Source of the DNA: Streptomyces nigrescens
GTDB lineage: Bacteria > Actinomycetota > Actinomycetes > Streptomycetales > Streptomycetaceae
Assembly (NCBI GenBank): GCA_024349765.1
Contig: AP026073.1
Span: 1,922,001-1,986,000, forward strand
Direction of reading: 5' to 3'
Length of the DNA: 64,000 nt
Shown here: positions 35,570 to 43,670 of the stretch, piece after piece
How positions within the stretch are numbered: the stretch's first letter is position 1
How the letters are laid out: the number at the start of each line of letters is the position of its first letter
Notes under the pieces: model-generated
Database searches by the model: none
Told to the model about the DNA's origin: nothing
What the model saw: only the letters and a program-made list of their open reading frames with translations
Position numbers and translations under genes: made by a program

Positions 35570-35599
35570 TTGCTGCGGACGCCCGACACGCCATAGAGT
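35570..35599 (+). promoter_or_regulatory. Predicted promoter of the parA-like operon
   Basis: TTGCTG (35570-35575) and TAGAGT (35594-35599) are spaced 18 bp apart. This would give an untranslated leader of about 70 nt before the GTG at 35676. The rest of the 342-bp gap after ald holds the ald terminator and an additional TTGACA at 35516-35521 with no good -10. Confidence 0.4.
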
Positions 35600-35675
35600 C
35601 GCCAACCGTCGGCATGGTGCCACGCTGACCTATCGATAAAGTTTCCTGGTCACGTCCAAGGAGGTAAGACGACTT

Positions 35676-36839
35676 GTGAATGAGTCGACATTTACTCCCG
35701 GGGGTGGTCAACCAGGAGCGGTTGCACGGGGCCAGGGTCCCTCGGGGTTCGAGGCTGTCGGCTCCGTTGCGGTCCACACCTTCGCAGCCCATCAGAGCAT
35801 TTCCACGACAGCCCACCAGAGCATGGACGGCCATCACGTGAACGCCATGGCCGGCGACCGGGGCAGTGGAGAACCCGCCCGTTTCGCCGACTACGACGAC
35901 CTGCCCGAGGGGCACTTCTACGATCCGGACGCGGAGTACGAGCCGGACCCCGAATACGCCGCGACGCTCGCGCCGGACGCCGCGCGCCAGCGCCGCGAAC
36001 GCGTCGGCCCGACCGGACGCCCGCTCCCTTACTTCCCCATCCCGGGACCGCTGTCGGACCACGGCCCGGCCAAGATCATCGCGATGTGCAACCAGAAGGG
36101 CGGGGTCGGCAAGACCACCTCGACCATCAACCTGGGCGCCGCACTCGCCGAATACGGACGACGGGTGCTGCTCGTCGACTTCGACCCGCAGGGCGCCCTG
36201 TCGGTCGGCCTCGGCGTCAACCCGATGGAACTCGACCTGACGGTCTACAACCTGCTCATGGAGCGGGGCATGTCGGCCGACGAGGTGCTGCTGAAGACCG
36301 CGGTCCCCAACATGGACCTGCTGCCCAGCAATATCGATTTGTCAGCGGCAGAAGTGCAGTTGGTCAGCGAGGTCGCCCGCGAGTCGACCCTGCAGCGCGC
36401 CCTGAAGCCGCTGCTGGCCGACTACGACTACATCGTCATCGACTGCCAGCCCTCGCTCGGCCTGCTCACCGTCAACGCCCTGACGGCGGCTCACAAGGTC
36501 ATCGTGCCGCTGGAGTGCGAGTTCTTCGCGCTGCGCGGTGTCGCGCTGCTCACCGAGACCATCGAGAAGGTCCAGGAGCGGCTCAACCCGGAGCTGGAGC
36601 TCGACGGCATCCTGGCGACGATGTACGACTCCCGTACCGTGCACAGCCGCGAGGTCCTCGCGCGCGTCGTCGAGGCCTTCGACGACCACGTCTACCACAC
36701 CGTCATCGGCCGTACGGTCCGCTTCCCCGAGACCACCGTCGCGGGCGAGCCCATCACCACGTACGCCTCCAACTCCGTCGGTGCCGCCGCCTATCGCCAG
36801 CTCGCCAGGGAGGTGCTCGCCCGGTGTCACGCCGAGTGA
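35676..36839 (+). CDS. ParA/Soj-family ATPase
   Basis: Walker-type partition ATPase (387 aa) with a disordered N-terminal extension of about 125 residues. The deviant Walker A IAMCNQKGGVGKTTSTINLG is near residue 130, followed by VLLVDFDPQGALSVGLG. DYIVIDCQPSLGLLTVNAL contains the second conserved aspartate, and MYDSRTVHSREVLARVVEAF follows. GTG 35676 has AAGGAGG 10 nt upstream; an internal ATG at 35823 would remove the odd extension. It is followed with a 16-bp overlap by a basic, RHH-like protein gene, then scpA and scpB. This matches the parA-scpA-scpB order of actinobacteria and differs from the oriC-proximal parAB. Confidence 0.92.
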   Translation: MNESTFTPGGGQPGAVARGQGPSGFEAVGSVAVHTFAAHQSISTTAHQSMDGHHVNAMAGDRGSGEPARFADYDDLPEGHFYDPDAEYEPDPEYAATLAPDAARQRRERVGPTGRPLPYFPIPGPLSDHGPAKIIAMCNQKGGVGKTTSTINLGAALAEYGRRVLLVDFDPQGALSVGLGVNPMELDLTVYNLLMERGMSADEVLLKTAVPNMDLLPSNIDLSAAEVQLVSEVARESTLQRALKPLLADYDYIVIDCQPSLGLLTVNALTAAHKVIVPLECEFFALRGVALLTETIEKVQERLNPELELDGILATMYDSRTVHSREVLARVVEAFDDHVYHTVIGRTVRFPETTVAGEPITTYASNSVGAAAYRQLAREVLARCHAE

Positions 36840-37471
36840 GTCTGCCGGGAGCCGACGAACTGTTCCGCACCACCGGGGGAGTGGCGCTCCAGCCCTCCAC
36901 CCCCCGCCGTACGCCGGGCGGTTCGGCGGCCGCGGCCAACGGCGAGGCACCTCGGGTGCCCGCGCCGGCCGGCGAGCCCGACCCGGCCGCGGAGGGCCCG
37001 GAGGCGGCCCCCGCACGCCGGCGGCGCACGGAGAACGACGGTACCGACGCACCGGCGACGGCCGGTGACGGCGGGCCGGCCACCCCGCCCCCGGTGCCCC
37101 CGGTCGCCCCCGCGGCCGAGCACAGCGGGCGCGAGGCGGACGGCGCCGCGTCCCACCGCACCCGCGCCTCCCGGCAGGGCGCCCCCGAGGCCGGCGCGGC
37201 CGCCACCGCACCGGCCACCGGCCGGCGCCGGGGCACACGGGGCGCCAACCGCCGCCCCAGCGGCCGGGAACGGCACGACGAGAAGATCACGGTCTATGTC
37301 TCCGCCGAGGAGCTCATGGACCTCGAACACGCGCGGCTGGTGCTGCGCGGCGAGCACGGCCTCGCCGTGGACCGCGGCCGGATCGTCCGCGAGGCGGTCG
37401 CCGTGGTCCTCGCCGACCTGGAGTCGCGCGGCGACGCCAGCATCCTGGTGCGGCGGCTGCGCGGCCGCTGA
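36824..37471 (+). CDS. Hypothetical protein with RHH-like C-terminus, ParA partner candidate
   Basis: A 215-aa protein whose middle (residues about 25-145) is Pro/Ala/Arg-rich and likely disordered. The last 60 residues are ordered-looking: DEKITVYVSAEELMDLEHAR, LVLRGEHGLAVDRGRIVREA and VAVVLADLESRGDASILVRR. They resemble a ribbon-helix-helix DNA-binding domain. GTG 36824 has GGGAGG upstream and lies inside the end of the ParA-like gene, so the two are translationally coupled. A DNA-binding partner role for the ParA-like ATPase is inferred from that coupling and the domain, by analogy with ParA/RHH plasmid pairs. I know no characterised homologue. Confidence 0.72.
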   Translation: MSRRVSLPGADELFRTTGGVALQPSTPRRTPGGSAAAANGEAPRVPAPAGEPDPAAEGPEAAPARRRRTENDGTDAPATAGDGGPATPPPVPPVAPAAEHSGREADGAASHRTRASRQGAPEAGAAATAPATGRRRGTRGANRRPSGRERHDEKITVYVSAEELMDLEHARLVLRGEHGLAVDRGRIVREAVAVVLADLESRGDASILVRRLRGR

Positions 37472-37553
37472 GCAACACCGGCTCCGCCGCGCGGCGCGTC
37501 CGCCGCGGTGCCGAAACGTCACAGCGCGCGACGCGGGATAGCCTGCCACCGCG

Positions 37554-38711
37554 ATGCCGAACCATGACGAAACCCCCGCGCCCCGCGCCCGCCGACGACT
37601 CGGGCGCGGGCCGGGCGCGGAGCCGGCGCCCGCGGTGCCGGTGGAGTCCCCTGCCGGCGGGACTCCCGTGGAGGCGGCCGAGAAAACCGCAGCGGCGCCC
37701 GAGGAGGCGCCGGAGGAGACCCCCGGCCCGACCTCCGCGGATGCCGAGGTCGAGGTCGGGGTCGAGCCCGGGGCGGGGGCCCAGGCCGATCACGAGGCCG
37801 GTGGCGGGCCCGGCGGCGAGACCGGCGGTGACGGGAAGTTCACGCTCCGGCTCGACAACTTCGAGGGGCCCTTCGACCTCCTGCTCCAGCTGATCTCCAA
37901 GCACAAGCTGGACGTCACCGAGGTCGCGCTGTCCAAGGTGACCGATGAATTCATGGCGCACATCCGGGCCATGGGGCCGGACTGGGACCTCGACCAGACC
38001 ACCGAGTTCCTGGTCGTCGCGGCCACCCTGCTCGACCTGAAGGCGGCCCGGCTGCTGCCCGCCGCCGAGGTGGAGGACGAGGCGGACCTCGCGCTCCTGG
38101 AGGCCCGCGATCTGCTCTTCGCCCGGCTGCTGCAGTACCGCGCGTACAAACGGATCGCCGACATCTTCAGCGACCGGCTGGCCGTCGAGGCGCGGCGCCA
38201 CCCGCGCACGGTCGGGCTGGAACCGCAGCACGCGGAGCTGCTCCCCGAGGTCGTGATCAGCATCGGCGCCGAGGGCTTCGCCAAGCTCGCGGTGAAGGCG
38301 ATGCAGCCCAAGGCCAGGCCACAGGTCTACGTCGACCACATCCACGCGCCCCTGGTGAGCGTGCGGGAGCAGGCCGAGGTGCTGCTGGCGCGACTGCGGG
38401 AGGCCGGCGAGACCAGCTTCCAGCAGCTGGTCGCGGACGCCCCCGACACCCTCACGGTCGTCGCGCGCTTCCTGGCCCTTCTGGAGCTCTACCGCGAGCG
38501 GGTGGTGGCATTGGACCAGGAGGAGGCGCTCGGGGCGCTCACGGTGCGCTGGACGGGCACGGAGGGGGCCGTACCGGTCGTCACCGACGAGTTCGACCAG
38601 GAACCGGGCCGGCAGGCACCGGGTCAACCGGATCCGGGCGAGCAGGAACCCGCGTGGCAACAGGAATCGGGGCGGGCCGGGCGAGTGGAAGTGGAAGAGG
38701 AGCAGGCATGA
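37554..38711 (+). CDS. scpA: Segregation and condensation protein A
   Basis: Kleisin subunit (385 aa) of the SMC-ScpAB condensin-like complex. About 95 N-terminal residues are Pro/Glu/Ala-rich and absent from most ScpA proteins. The conserved kleisin N-domain follows: FTLRLDNFEGPFDLLLQLIS, KHKLDVTEVALSKVTDEFM and VVAATLLDLKAARLLP. The C-terminal winged helix includes LALLELYRERVVALDQEEAL. A Gln/Glu/Gly-rich tail ends the protein. No clear Shine-Dalgarno sequence precedes ATG 37554. The stop overlaps scpB as ATGA, giving coupled synthesis of the two subunits. Confidence 0.94.
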   Translation: MPNHDETPAPRARRRLGRGPGAEPAPAVPVESPAGGTPVEAAEKTAAAPEEAPEETPGPTSADAEVEVGVEPGAGAQADHEAGGGPGGETGGDGKFTLRLDNFEGPFDLLLQLISKHKLDVTEVALSKVTDEFMAHIRAMGPDWDLDQTTEFLVVAATLLDLKAARLLPAAEVEDEADLALLEARDLLFARLLQYRAYKRIADIFSDRLAVEARRHPRTVGLEPQHAELLPEVVISIGAEGFAKLAVKAMQPKARPQVYVDHIHAPLVSVREQAEVLLARLREAGETSFQQLVADAPDTLTVVARFLALLELYRERVVALDQEEALGALTVRWTGTEGAVPVVTDEFDQEPGRQAPGQPDPGEQEPAWQQESGRAGRVEVEEEQA

Positions 38712-39439
38712 GCGGCGTGGCCGACGACGACGCGTACGACGTCGAGGCGTATGACGTCGAGACGTACGACGTCACGGAGGCCGGGGCGGACGGCGGGGGG
38801 CCGGCGGAGCGTCCGGGGCCGCCGGCCGGGGCGCTGGGCGTCGCCGAGCTGGAGCTCAAGCCGGCACTGGAGGCCGTCCTCATGGTCGTCGACGAGCCGG
38901 CGACCGAGGAACACCTGGCCAGGGTCCTGCAGCGGCCCCGCCGCGCGGTCGCGCTGGCGCTGCGCGAGCTGTCCGACGACTACACCCGCGAGGGCCGCGG
39001 ATTCGATCTCCGGCTGGTCGCCGGCGGCTGGCGGTTCTACTCCCGGGCCGAGTACGCCGACGCCGTGGAGAGCTTCGTCCTGGACGGCCAGCAGGCCCGG
39101 CTCACCCAGGCCGCATTGGAGACTCTGGCCGTGGTCGCGTACCGTCAACCGGTCAGCCGTTCCCGCGTCTCGGCCGTGCGCGGTGTGAACTGTGACGGCG
39201 TGATGCGCACGCTCCTCCAGCGCGGCCTGGTGGAGGAGGCGGGGACGGAACCTGAAACAGGTGCGATCCTGTACAGGACGACGAACTACTTTTTGGAGCG
39301 GATGGGCCTGCGCGGCCTGGACGAGCTCCCTGAGCTCGCACCGTTCCTCCCGGAGGCGGACGCGGTCGAGGGCGACTCCGCGGAAGGTATCCCGTCGTTC
39401 GACGTAGACGACAGCGGCGACTCTCAGACGGATCATTGA
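38708..39439 (+). CDS. scpB: Segregation and condensation protein B
   Basis: Winged-helix dimer (243 aa) that binds ScpA in the SMC complex. The N-terminus is Asp/Tyr/Val-rich with repeated YDVE/YDVT units (residues 9-22). It is followed by ELELKPALEAVLMVVDEPAT, FDLRLVAGGWRFYSRAEYAD and the hallmark ALETLAVVAYRQPVSRSRVS, with VRGVNCDGVMRTLLQRGLVE near residue 175. The C-terminal tail is acidic. It overlaps scpA upstream and the pseudouridine synthase gene downstream, forming a tight operon. Confidence 0.95.
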   Translation: MSGVADDDAYDVEAYDVETYDVTEAGADGGGPAERPGPPAGALGVAELELKPALEAVLMVVDEPATEEHLARVLQRPRRAVALALRELSDDYTREGRGFDLRLVAGGWRFYSRAEYADAVESFVLDGQQARLTQAALETLAVVAYRQPVSRSRVSAVRGVNCDGVMRTLLQRGLVEEAGTEPETGAILYRTTNYFLERMGLRGLDELPELAPFLPEADAVEGDSAEGIPSFDVDDSGDSQTDH

Positions 39440-40560
39440 TGCGAAGCAGCGGCAGGAACAACAGGGACAGCGGACGCGGCAACTACCGCGGCGCGGGCAA
39501 CAAGAAGGACGAGAAGCAGCAGCGCGCCGGCCGCCCCCGTCCCGAGGAGCGCCGCTACGACGTGGGCGGATCCGGAAGCGCGGGCGGCGGCAAGGACGAG
39601 CGCGGCGGCGGCCCCAAGGCGGGCGGCAGCCGGGGTGCGGCGGCCCGGGGCGGCGCCAAGGGCGGCCCGCGCACCGGCGCGGCCTCCAAGGCGGGGCGTC
39701 CCGGCGGTAAGGGCGGCCCGCAGCGCGGCCGCGGCCAGGCGCCCGCGCGGCCGCGGGAGTACGACGCCCAGGTCGAGGAGCGCAACCGCGCCCGGCACGA
39801 CAAGCCGCAGATCAAGACCCCCAAGACGTTCGGCGATCAGGAGGGCGAGCGGCTCCAGAAGGTGCTGGCCCGGGCCGGCATGGGCTCGCGACGGGCCTGT
39901 GAGGAGCTGATCGACCAGGCGCGGGTCGAGGTCAACGGCAAGATCGTCATGGAGCAGGGCGTCCGGGTCGACCCGGAGAAGGACGAGATCAAGGTCGACG
40001 GCCTGACGGTCGCCACCCAGTCGTACCTCTTCTTCGCGCTGAACAAGCCGGCCGGTGTCGTCTCCACGATGGAGGACCCGGACGGCCGCCAGTGCCTGGG
40101 CGACTACGTCACCAACCGCGAGACGCGGCTCTTCCACGTCGGCCGGCTGGACACCGAGACCGAGGGCATCATCCTGCTCACCAACCACGGTGAGCTGGCG
40201 CACCGCCTGACGCACCCGCGCTACGGCGTCAAGAAGACCTACCTGGCCGCCATCCAGGGCCCGCTCCCGCGTGACCTCGGCAAGCAGCTCAAGGACGGCA
40301 TCCAGTTGGAGGACGGCTACGCCCGCGCCGACCACTTCCGGGTCGTCCAGCAGACCGGCAAGAACTACCTCGTCGAGGTGACCCTCCACGAGGGCCGCAA
40401 GCACATCGTCCGCCGCATGCTGGCCGAGGCCGGCTTCCCGGTCGACAAGCTGGTGCGCACGGCCTTCGGCCCGATCTCCCTGGGCGACCAGAAGTCGGGC
40501 TGGCTGCGCCGCATGACCAACACGGAGGTCGGCATGCTGATGCGCGAGGTCGAGCTCTAG
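39439..40560 (+). CDS. rluB: Pseudouridine synthase, RsuA/RluB family
   Basis: Isomerises a uridine in ribosomal RNA to pseudouridine (373 aa). About 125 N-terminal residues are Arg/Gly/Lys-rich and probably a disordered RNA-binding extension. An S4 domain follows (ERLQKVLARAGMGSRRACEE, VEVNGKIVMEQGVRVDPEKD). The catalytic domain contains the signature HVGRLDTETEGIILLTNHG with the catalytic aspartate, and EGRKHIVRRMLAEAGFPVDK. The start overlaps the scpB stop (TGATG). The scpA-scpB-rluB order is standard, and 23S position 2605 is the usual RluB target, but specificity is inferred from context. Confidence 0.92.
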   Translation: MRSSGRNNRDSGRGNYRGAGNKKDEKQQRAGRPRPEERRYDVGGSGSAGGGKDERGGGPKAGGSRGAAARGGAKGGPRTGAASKAGRPGGKGGPQRGRGQAPARPREYDAQVEERNRARHDKPQIKTPKTFGDQEGERLQKVLARAGMGSRRACEELIDQARVEVNGKIVMEQGVRVDPEKDEIKVDGLTVATQSYLFFALNKPAGVVSTMEDPDGRQCLGDYVTNRETRLFHVGRLDTETEGIILLTNHGELAHRLTHPRYGVKKTYLAAIQGPLPRDLGKQLKDGIQLEDGYARADHFRVVQQTGKNYLVEVTLHEGRKHIVRRMLAEAGFPVDKLVRTAFGPISLGDQKSGWLRRMTNTEVGMLMREVEL

Positions 40561-40683
40561 GCCGCCGATGGCCTGCCGGACCGGCCCTTGAGGAAGGGCC
40601 GGGTCCAGTTGCCCGGGCTTCGCGGCGGACGCCCGGAACCCGGGCCCGGAACCGTCGCGCGCGCCGGAACCTCACCACCTGAC

Positions 40684-40712
40684 CCGCCCACCCCCCGAAG
40701 GGGGGTGGGCGG
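40684..40712 (+). terminator. Terminator after the pseudouridine synthase gene
   Basis: A 13-bp perfect stem (CCGCCCACCCCCC and its complement) with a GAA loop lies 124 bp after the stop. There is no U-tract, which is common for Streptomyces terminators. Confidence 0.75.
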
Positions 40713-40746
40713 CGGGGAAAAAGGAGGCGGGCGCGAGCACCGAAGT

Positions 40747-40797
40747 GGCCCCACCACGCGCGGAAGCGGCCCACCACGCCCGGAAGGGCCCCACCAG
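40747..40797. repeat. Short direct repeats, about 20-bp period
   Basis: GGCCCCACCACGCGCGGAAG is followed by the related CGGCCCACCACGCCCGGAAG and by GGCCCCACCAG. They lie in the 319-bp gene-free gap 40561-40879, between two hairpins. Confidence 0.6.
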
Positions 40798-40838
40798 GCG
40801 CCCCCGAGCCCGCCAACTCGCTTGCGGCGCCGACCCAT

Positions 40839-40878
40839 CACCCCTTAACGTCACCATGACGATTAAGGGGTGGTTTTT
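40839..40878 (+). terminator. Terminator-like hairpin covering the RBS of the ADP-ribosylglycohydrolase gene
   Basis: CACCCCTTAACGTCA (40839-40853) pairs with TGACG-A-TTAAGGGGTG (40857-40872). That is 15 pairs with a single bulged A, a CCA loop and a following GGTTTTT tract. The 3' arm includes AAGGGG, the only Shine-Dalgarno candidate for the ATG at 40880, so folding would both favour termination and hide the ribosome binding site. Confidence 0.8.
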
Positions 40879-40879
40879 C

Positions 40880-41908
40880 ATGGGGAACACGAGCTCGACG
40901 TCGCGCACGGGCACGAGCGCGGCGACCGGCGCGCTGGTCGGCCTCGCGCTCGGTGATGCGCTGGGCTTTCCGACCGAGTTCAACGACGTACCGGCGATCG
41001 AGGCCAAGTGCGGCCCCTGGCGGCAGATGCCACTGCCCGACCCCGCCTTCGTCACCGACGACACCCAGATGACGCTGGCGCTGGGACGCGGCCTACGGGC
41101 GGCGATGGACGCCGGTGAGCTGACGCCGGCGCGGCTCGTCGGCCCCGTGCGTACCGAGTACGTCGCCTGGTGGCGCTCGCCCGACAACAACCGTGCCCCC
41201 GGCAACACCTGCCTGCGCGCCTGTCAGCTGCTCAGCGACGAGGACCGCCACTGGGCCGAGGCGAGCCAGATCGGCTCCAAGGGGTGCGGCGCCAACATGC
41301 GGGTCGCGCCCATCGGGCTCGCCCCTGGGCTGAGCCCGCAGCAGCGTTCCGGCGCCGCCCAACTCCAGTCCGCGCTGACCCACGGCCACCCGACCGCACT
41401 CGCCGCGAGCGACCTCACCGCGTACGCCGTGCGCGTCCTCGCCGACGGCGCGACCCCCGCGGAGCTGCCCGCCCTGCTCCGTACGTACGCGCACGATCAG
41501 CGGACCGTCTACCGGGAGGACTGGCTCGGGGACCTGTGGCAGCGCGGCCAGGACGCCTCCGCGGCCGCGTTCATCACCCGTGGCTGGGACGACTGCCTCG
41601 GCGTCCTGGACCGGCTGGACGCGGCGCTCGCCGCCCCGGACCGGGAGACCGACCCCTGCCTGGCCACCGGCGCCGGCTGGATCGCCGAGGAGGCACTGGC
41701 CACCGGCCTGCTCTGCTTCCTGCTCTTCCCCGCCGAACCGCTCACCGCCCTGCGCCGGGCCGCCTGCACCTCCGGCGACTCCGACTCGATCGCCTGCCTC
41801 ACCGGTGCGTTCGCCGGCGCCCACCTGGGCGCCGACGCCTGGCCCACGGAGTGGGCCGCCCGCATCGAATACCGCAACGAGCTCCTGGCCCTCGGCGAGG
41901 GGTGGTAG
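40880..41908 (+). CDS. ADP-ribosylglycohydrolase family protein
   Basis: Hydrolase of the ADP-ribosylglycohydrolase (DraG/ARH) fold (342 aa), expected to remove ADP-ribose from proteins, nucleic acids or small molecules. The metal-binding motifs are present: GALVGLALGDALGFPTEFND near residue 16, the acidic TDDTQMTLALGRGL near 60, and GDSDSIACLTGAFAGAHLG near 303. CGANMRVAPIGLAPG is also conserved. ATG 40880 was chosen over ATG 40856, which lies inside the hairpin loop. Expression is probably set by that hairpin. The target is unknown; some homologues lie beside toxins or phage genes, but none is seen here. Confidence 0.9.
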   Translation: MGNTSSTSRTGTSAATGALVGLALGDALGFPTEFNDVPAIEAKCGPWRQMPLPDPAFVTDDTQMTLALGRGLRAAMDAGELTPARLVGPVRTEYVAWWRSPDNNRAPGNTCLRACQLLSDEDRHWAEASQIGSKGCGANMRVAPIGLAPGLSPQQRSGAAQLQSALTHGHPTALAASDLTAYAVRVLADGATPAELPALLRTYAHDQRTVYREDWLGDLWQRGQDASAAAFITRGWDDCLGVLDRLDAALAAPDRETDPCLATGAGWIAEEALATGLLCFLLFPAEPLTALRRAACTSGDSDSIACLTGAFAGAHLGADAWPTEWAARIEYRNELLALGEGW

Positions 41909-41909
41909 C

Positions 41910-42406
41910 CCCACGTACCCGTCTGCGGCGCCGCGGGGCTTGTTCGCCGTTGCGCGCTTTGCGGCGCCCCGCACGTAGTTGGCCGTCCCGCCGCGGGTCG
42001 TCTCGCCGTTGCGCCTGGCGGCGGGCGTGGTGTTGTCGGGTGCGGTGCCGGCCCTCCAGACTTCGTCCTCCGGTCCAGCCCCTCCCGTGAGTGGGAGTTT
42101 CCAAGCTGGTTGGGGGCGGACCTGGTCTGTCGGCTGCGGGCACGTGGGCATTACGTGCACCCCCACCGCCGTTTCTTTCCCTCTCACGGGAGGGGACGGG
42201 CCGGAGGGGCCGGTTGTGTGGACGTAAAGCGTCAGCAGTCCACACAACCGGCCCCGGAGGCCCGTCACCGCACCCACAAACCACCCAGCCCGCCGCAGGC
42301 GCAACGGCGAGACGACCCGCGGCGGGAGAGACGGGTACGTGGGAGGCGCCGCAAAGCGCGCAACGGCGAGCAAGCCCCGCGGCGGGAAAGACGGCTACGT
42401 GGGAGG
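41910..42406. repeat. Nested palindromic element of about 500 bp
   Basis: Two long arms are inverted copies. 41930-41968 matches the complement of 42345-42383 with one mismatch in 39, and 41987-42017 matches the complement of 42296-42326 perfectly over 31 bp. Each arm contains two related units of about 75 bp sharing TCGCCGTTGCGC. Inside lie CCCCTCCCGTGAG (42079-42091) with its perfect complement (42183-42195), and an 18-bp stem at 42206-42255. It fills the gap between two convergent genes and reaches over the stop codon of the right-hand one. It encodes no plausible protein. Confidence 0.88.
42206..42255. terminator. 18-bp perfect stem in the palindromic element
   Basis: GGGGCCGGTTGTGTGGAC (42206-42223) pairs perfectly with 42238-42255 around a 14-nt loop. 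An outer ACGGGCC/GGCCCGT pair (42196-42202 and 42259-42265) extends it beyond a small internal loop. It could serve as a bidirectional terminator for the convergent genes. Confidence 0.7.
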
Positions 42407-43102
42407 ACAACCAATCGCCGAGGAACGACGAGCCCGGAACAAGAAATCAGCCACCCGGGCCCGGTCCGGTTCGGGTGGCAAGGGGGAACCGGACACCGCC
42501 GCGTCGGCCTCCTCGGCCAGGCGGGCCATCCGTCGTTCGACCGCCTCCCAGGTCACCTCGCCCCGCCGGACCGCCAGCAGTTCGGCGCGGTCGTCGCCGA
42601 CGTCCAGCGTGAGCGCGCCCGTACGCAGCAGGTCGCGGGCGCTCGCCAGCAGGCGCAGCAGATGCATGGCGTGCTTCCAGCGGGGCGCCCCGTGCCGGCG
42701 GAGATCGGCGCGCAGCTGTTTGAGCTGCCCGGTGGCGTAGCCCGTGAACGTGCGGTGGACCTGGCGGGAGAGGAACGCCGCGCGCAGCGACAGCAGCTCG
42801 CGGCCGGTGGCGTCGATGCGCTCCACGAAGGGGGAGTGCAGGCACTCCAGGGCGGTGGGGTTGGCCCGCAGTGCCAGCTGGCAGAAGCGTTCCAGCTCCC
42901 AGGAGAACTCCTCCTCGCGCGGCCCCTCCACATGGGTCGGCGGCTTCTCGAAGCCCCAGAAGAGGCGGGTGGGCGCGAGATACACCCCGCGCCGGTCGGT
43001 GTCACTGCTCTCCGTCGCCAGCCCGAAGGCCCGCGAGCCCATCACACAGGCGTAGACGGTGTGCTCGGTGACCAGAGCGTGGTCTGCGGCGGCTGCGGAC
43101 AT
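42395..43102 (-). CDS. Predicted nucleotidyltransferase (pol-beta superfamily)
   Basis: A 235-aa protein with a minimal nucleotidyltransferase signature: VMGSRAFGLATESSDTDRRG near residues 22-41, the GS plus DxD arrangement of DNA-polymerase-beta-like enzymes. GVYLAPTRLFWGFEKPPTHV follows, then a helical region (WELERFCQLALRANPTALE, FTGYATGQLKQLRADLR, WKHAMHLLRLLASARDLL). This fits the stand-alone family often called YcgL-type or predicted nucleotidyltransferases, whose substrate is not known. The start ATG 43102 was chosen by the domain start. Its last codons and stop lie in the right edge of the palindromic element. Confidence 0.82.
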   Translation of the reverse strand: MSAAAADHALVTEHTVYACVMGSRAFGLATESSDTDRRGVYLAPTRLFWGFEKPPTHVEGPREEEFSWELERFCQLALRANPTALECLHSPFVERIDATGRELLSLRAAFLSRQVHRTFTGYATGQLKQLRADLRRHGAPRWKHAMHLLRLLASARDLLRTGALTLDVGDDRAELLAVRRGEVTWEAVERRMARLAEEADAAVSGSPLPPEPDRARVADFLFRARRSSAIGCPPT

Positions 43103-43307
43103 GGCGGCGATTGTCGCTGGTGGGAGGGGGAATGTCACCAGGTTTGCGGCGGACGGCCGGGACCGGTCCGGTGCGTTCCGGCCGGGTCCGGCGCGGAGCC
43201 GGCCGGGCGGTCGGCCGTCGCGTACGGAATGTCGGTGCGGCTGGTTACGCTGAGCAGTGAAGCGCACGGATGTGTGGCGCGGCTCGAGGACGCAGGGGAG
43301 CAGTGAC

Positions 43308-43670
43308 GTGGCGGTACGAGCGGTCCGGGGGGCCGTCCAGCTGGAGCGGGACGACGCGGAGCACATGCAGGAGCAGGTCGGTGAGCTGCTCACCGCCATC
43401 CTGGAGCGCAACGGACTGCTCGCCGACGACCTGATCAGCGTGTGGTTCACGGCCACCCCGGATCTGCACAGCGACTTCCCGGCCGCCGCCGCCCGCGCCC
43501 TCGGCATCACCGACGTCCCGCTGATCTGCGCCCAGGAACTGGACGTCGACGGCGCCATGGAGCGCGTGGTGCGGGTGCTCGCCCATGTGGAGACCGAGCT
43601 GTCGAAGACCGGGATCGCCCATGTCTACCTCGGTGCCGCCGGGGCGCTGCGAAAGGACATCGCGCAGTGA
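43308..43670 (+). CDS. aroH: Chorismate mutase, AroH class
   Basis: Trimeric monofunctional chorismate mutase (120 aa) converting chorismate to prephenate. It begins VAVRAVRGAVQLERDDAEHM with the active-site arginine, then ELLTAILERNGLLADDLISV, WFTATPDLHSDFPAAAARAL and VPLICAQELDVDGAMERVVR. The end VYLGAAGALRKDI carries conserved arginine and tyrosine positions. GTG 43308 has GGGGAG 7 nt upstream and gives the usual AroH length. Its stop overlaps the tyrA start (GTGA), so the two tyrosine-pathway steps are translationally coupled. Confidence 0.95.
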   Translation: MAVRAVRGAVQLERDDAEHMQEQVGELLTAILERNGLLADDLISVWFTATPDLHSDFPAAAARALGITDVPLICAQELDVDGAMERVVRVLAHVETELSKTGIAHVYLGAAGALRKDIAQ

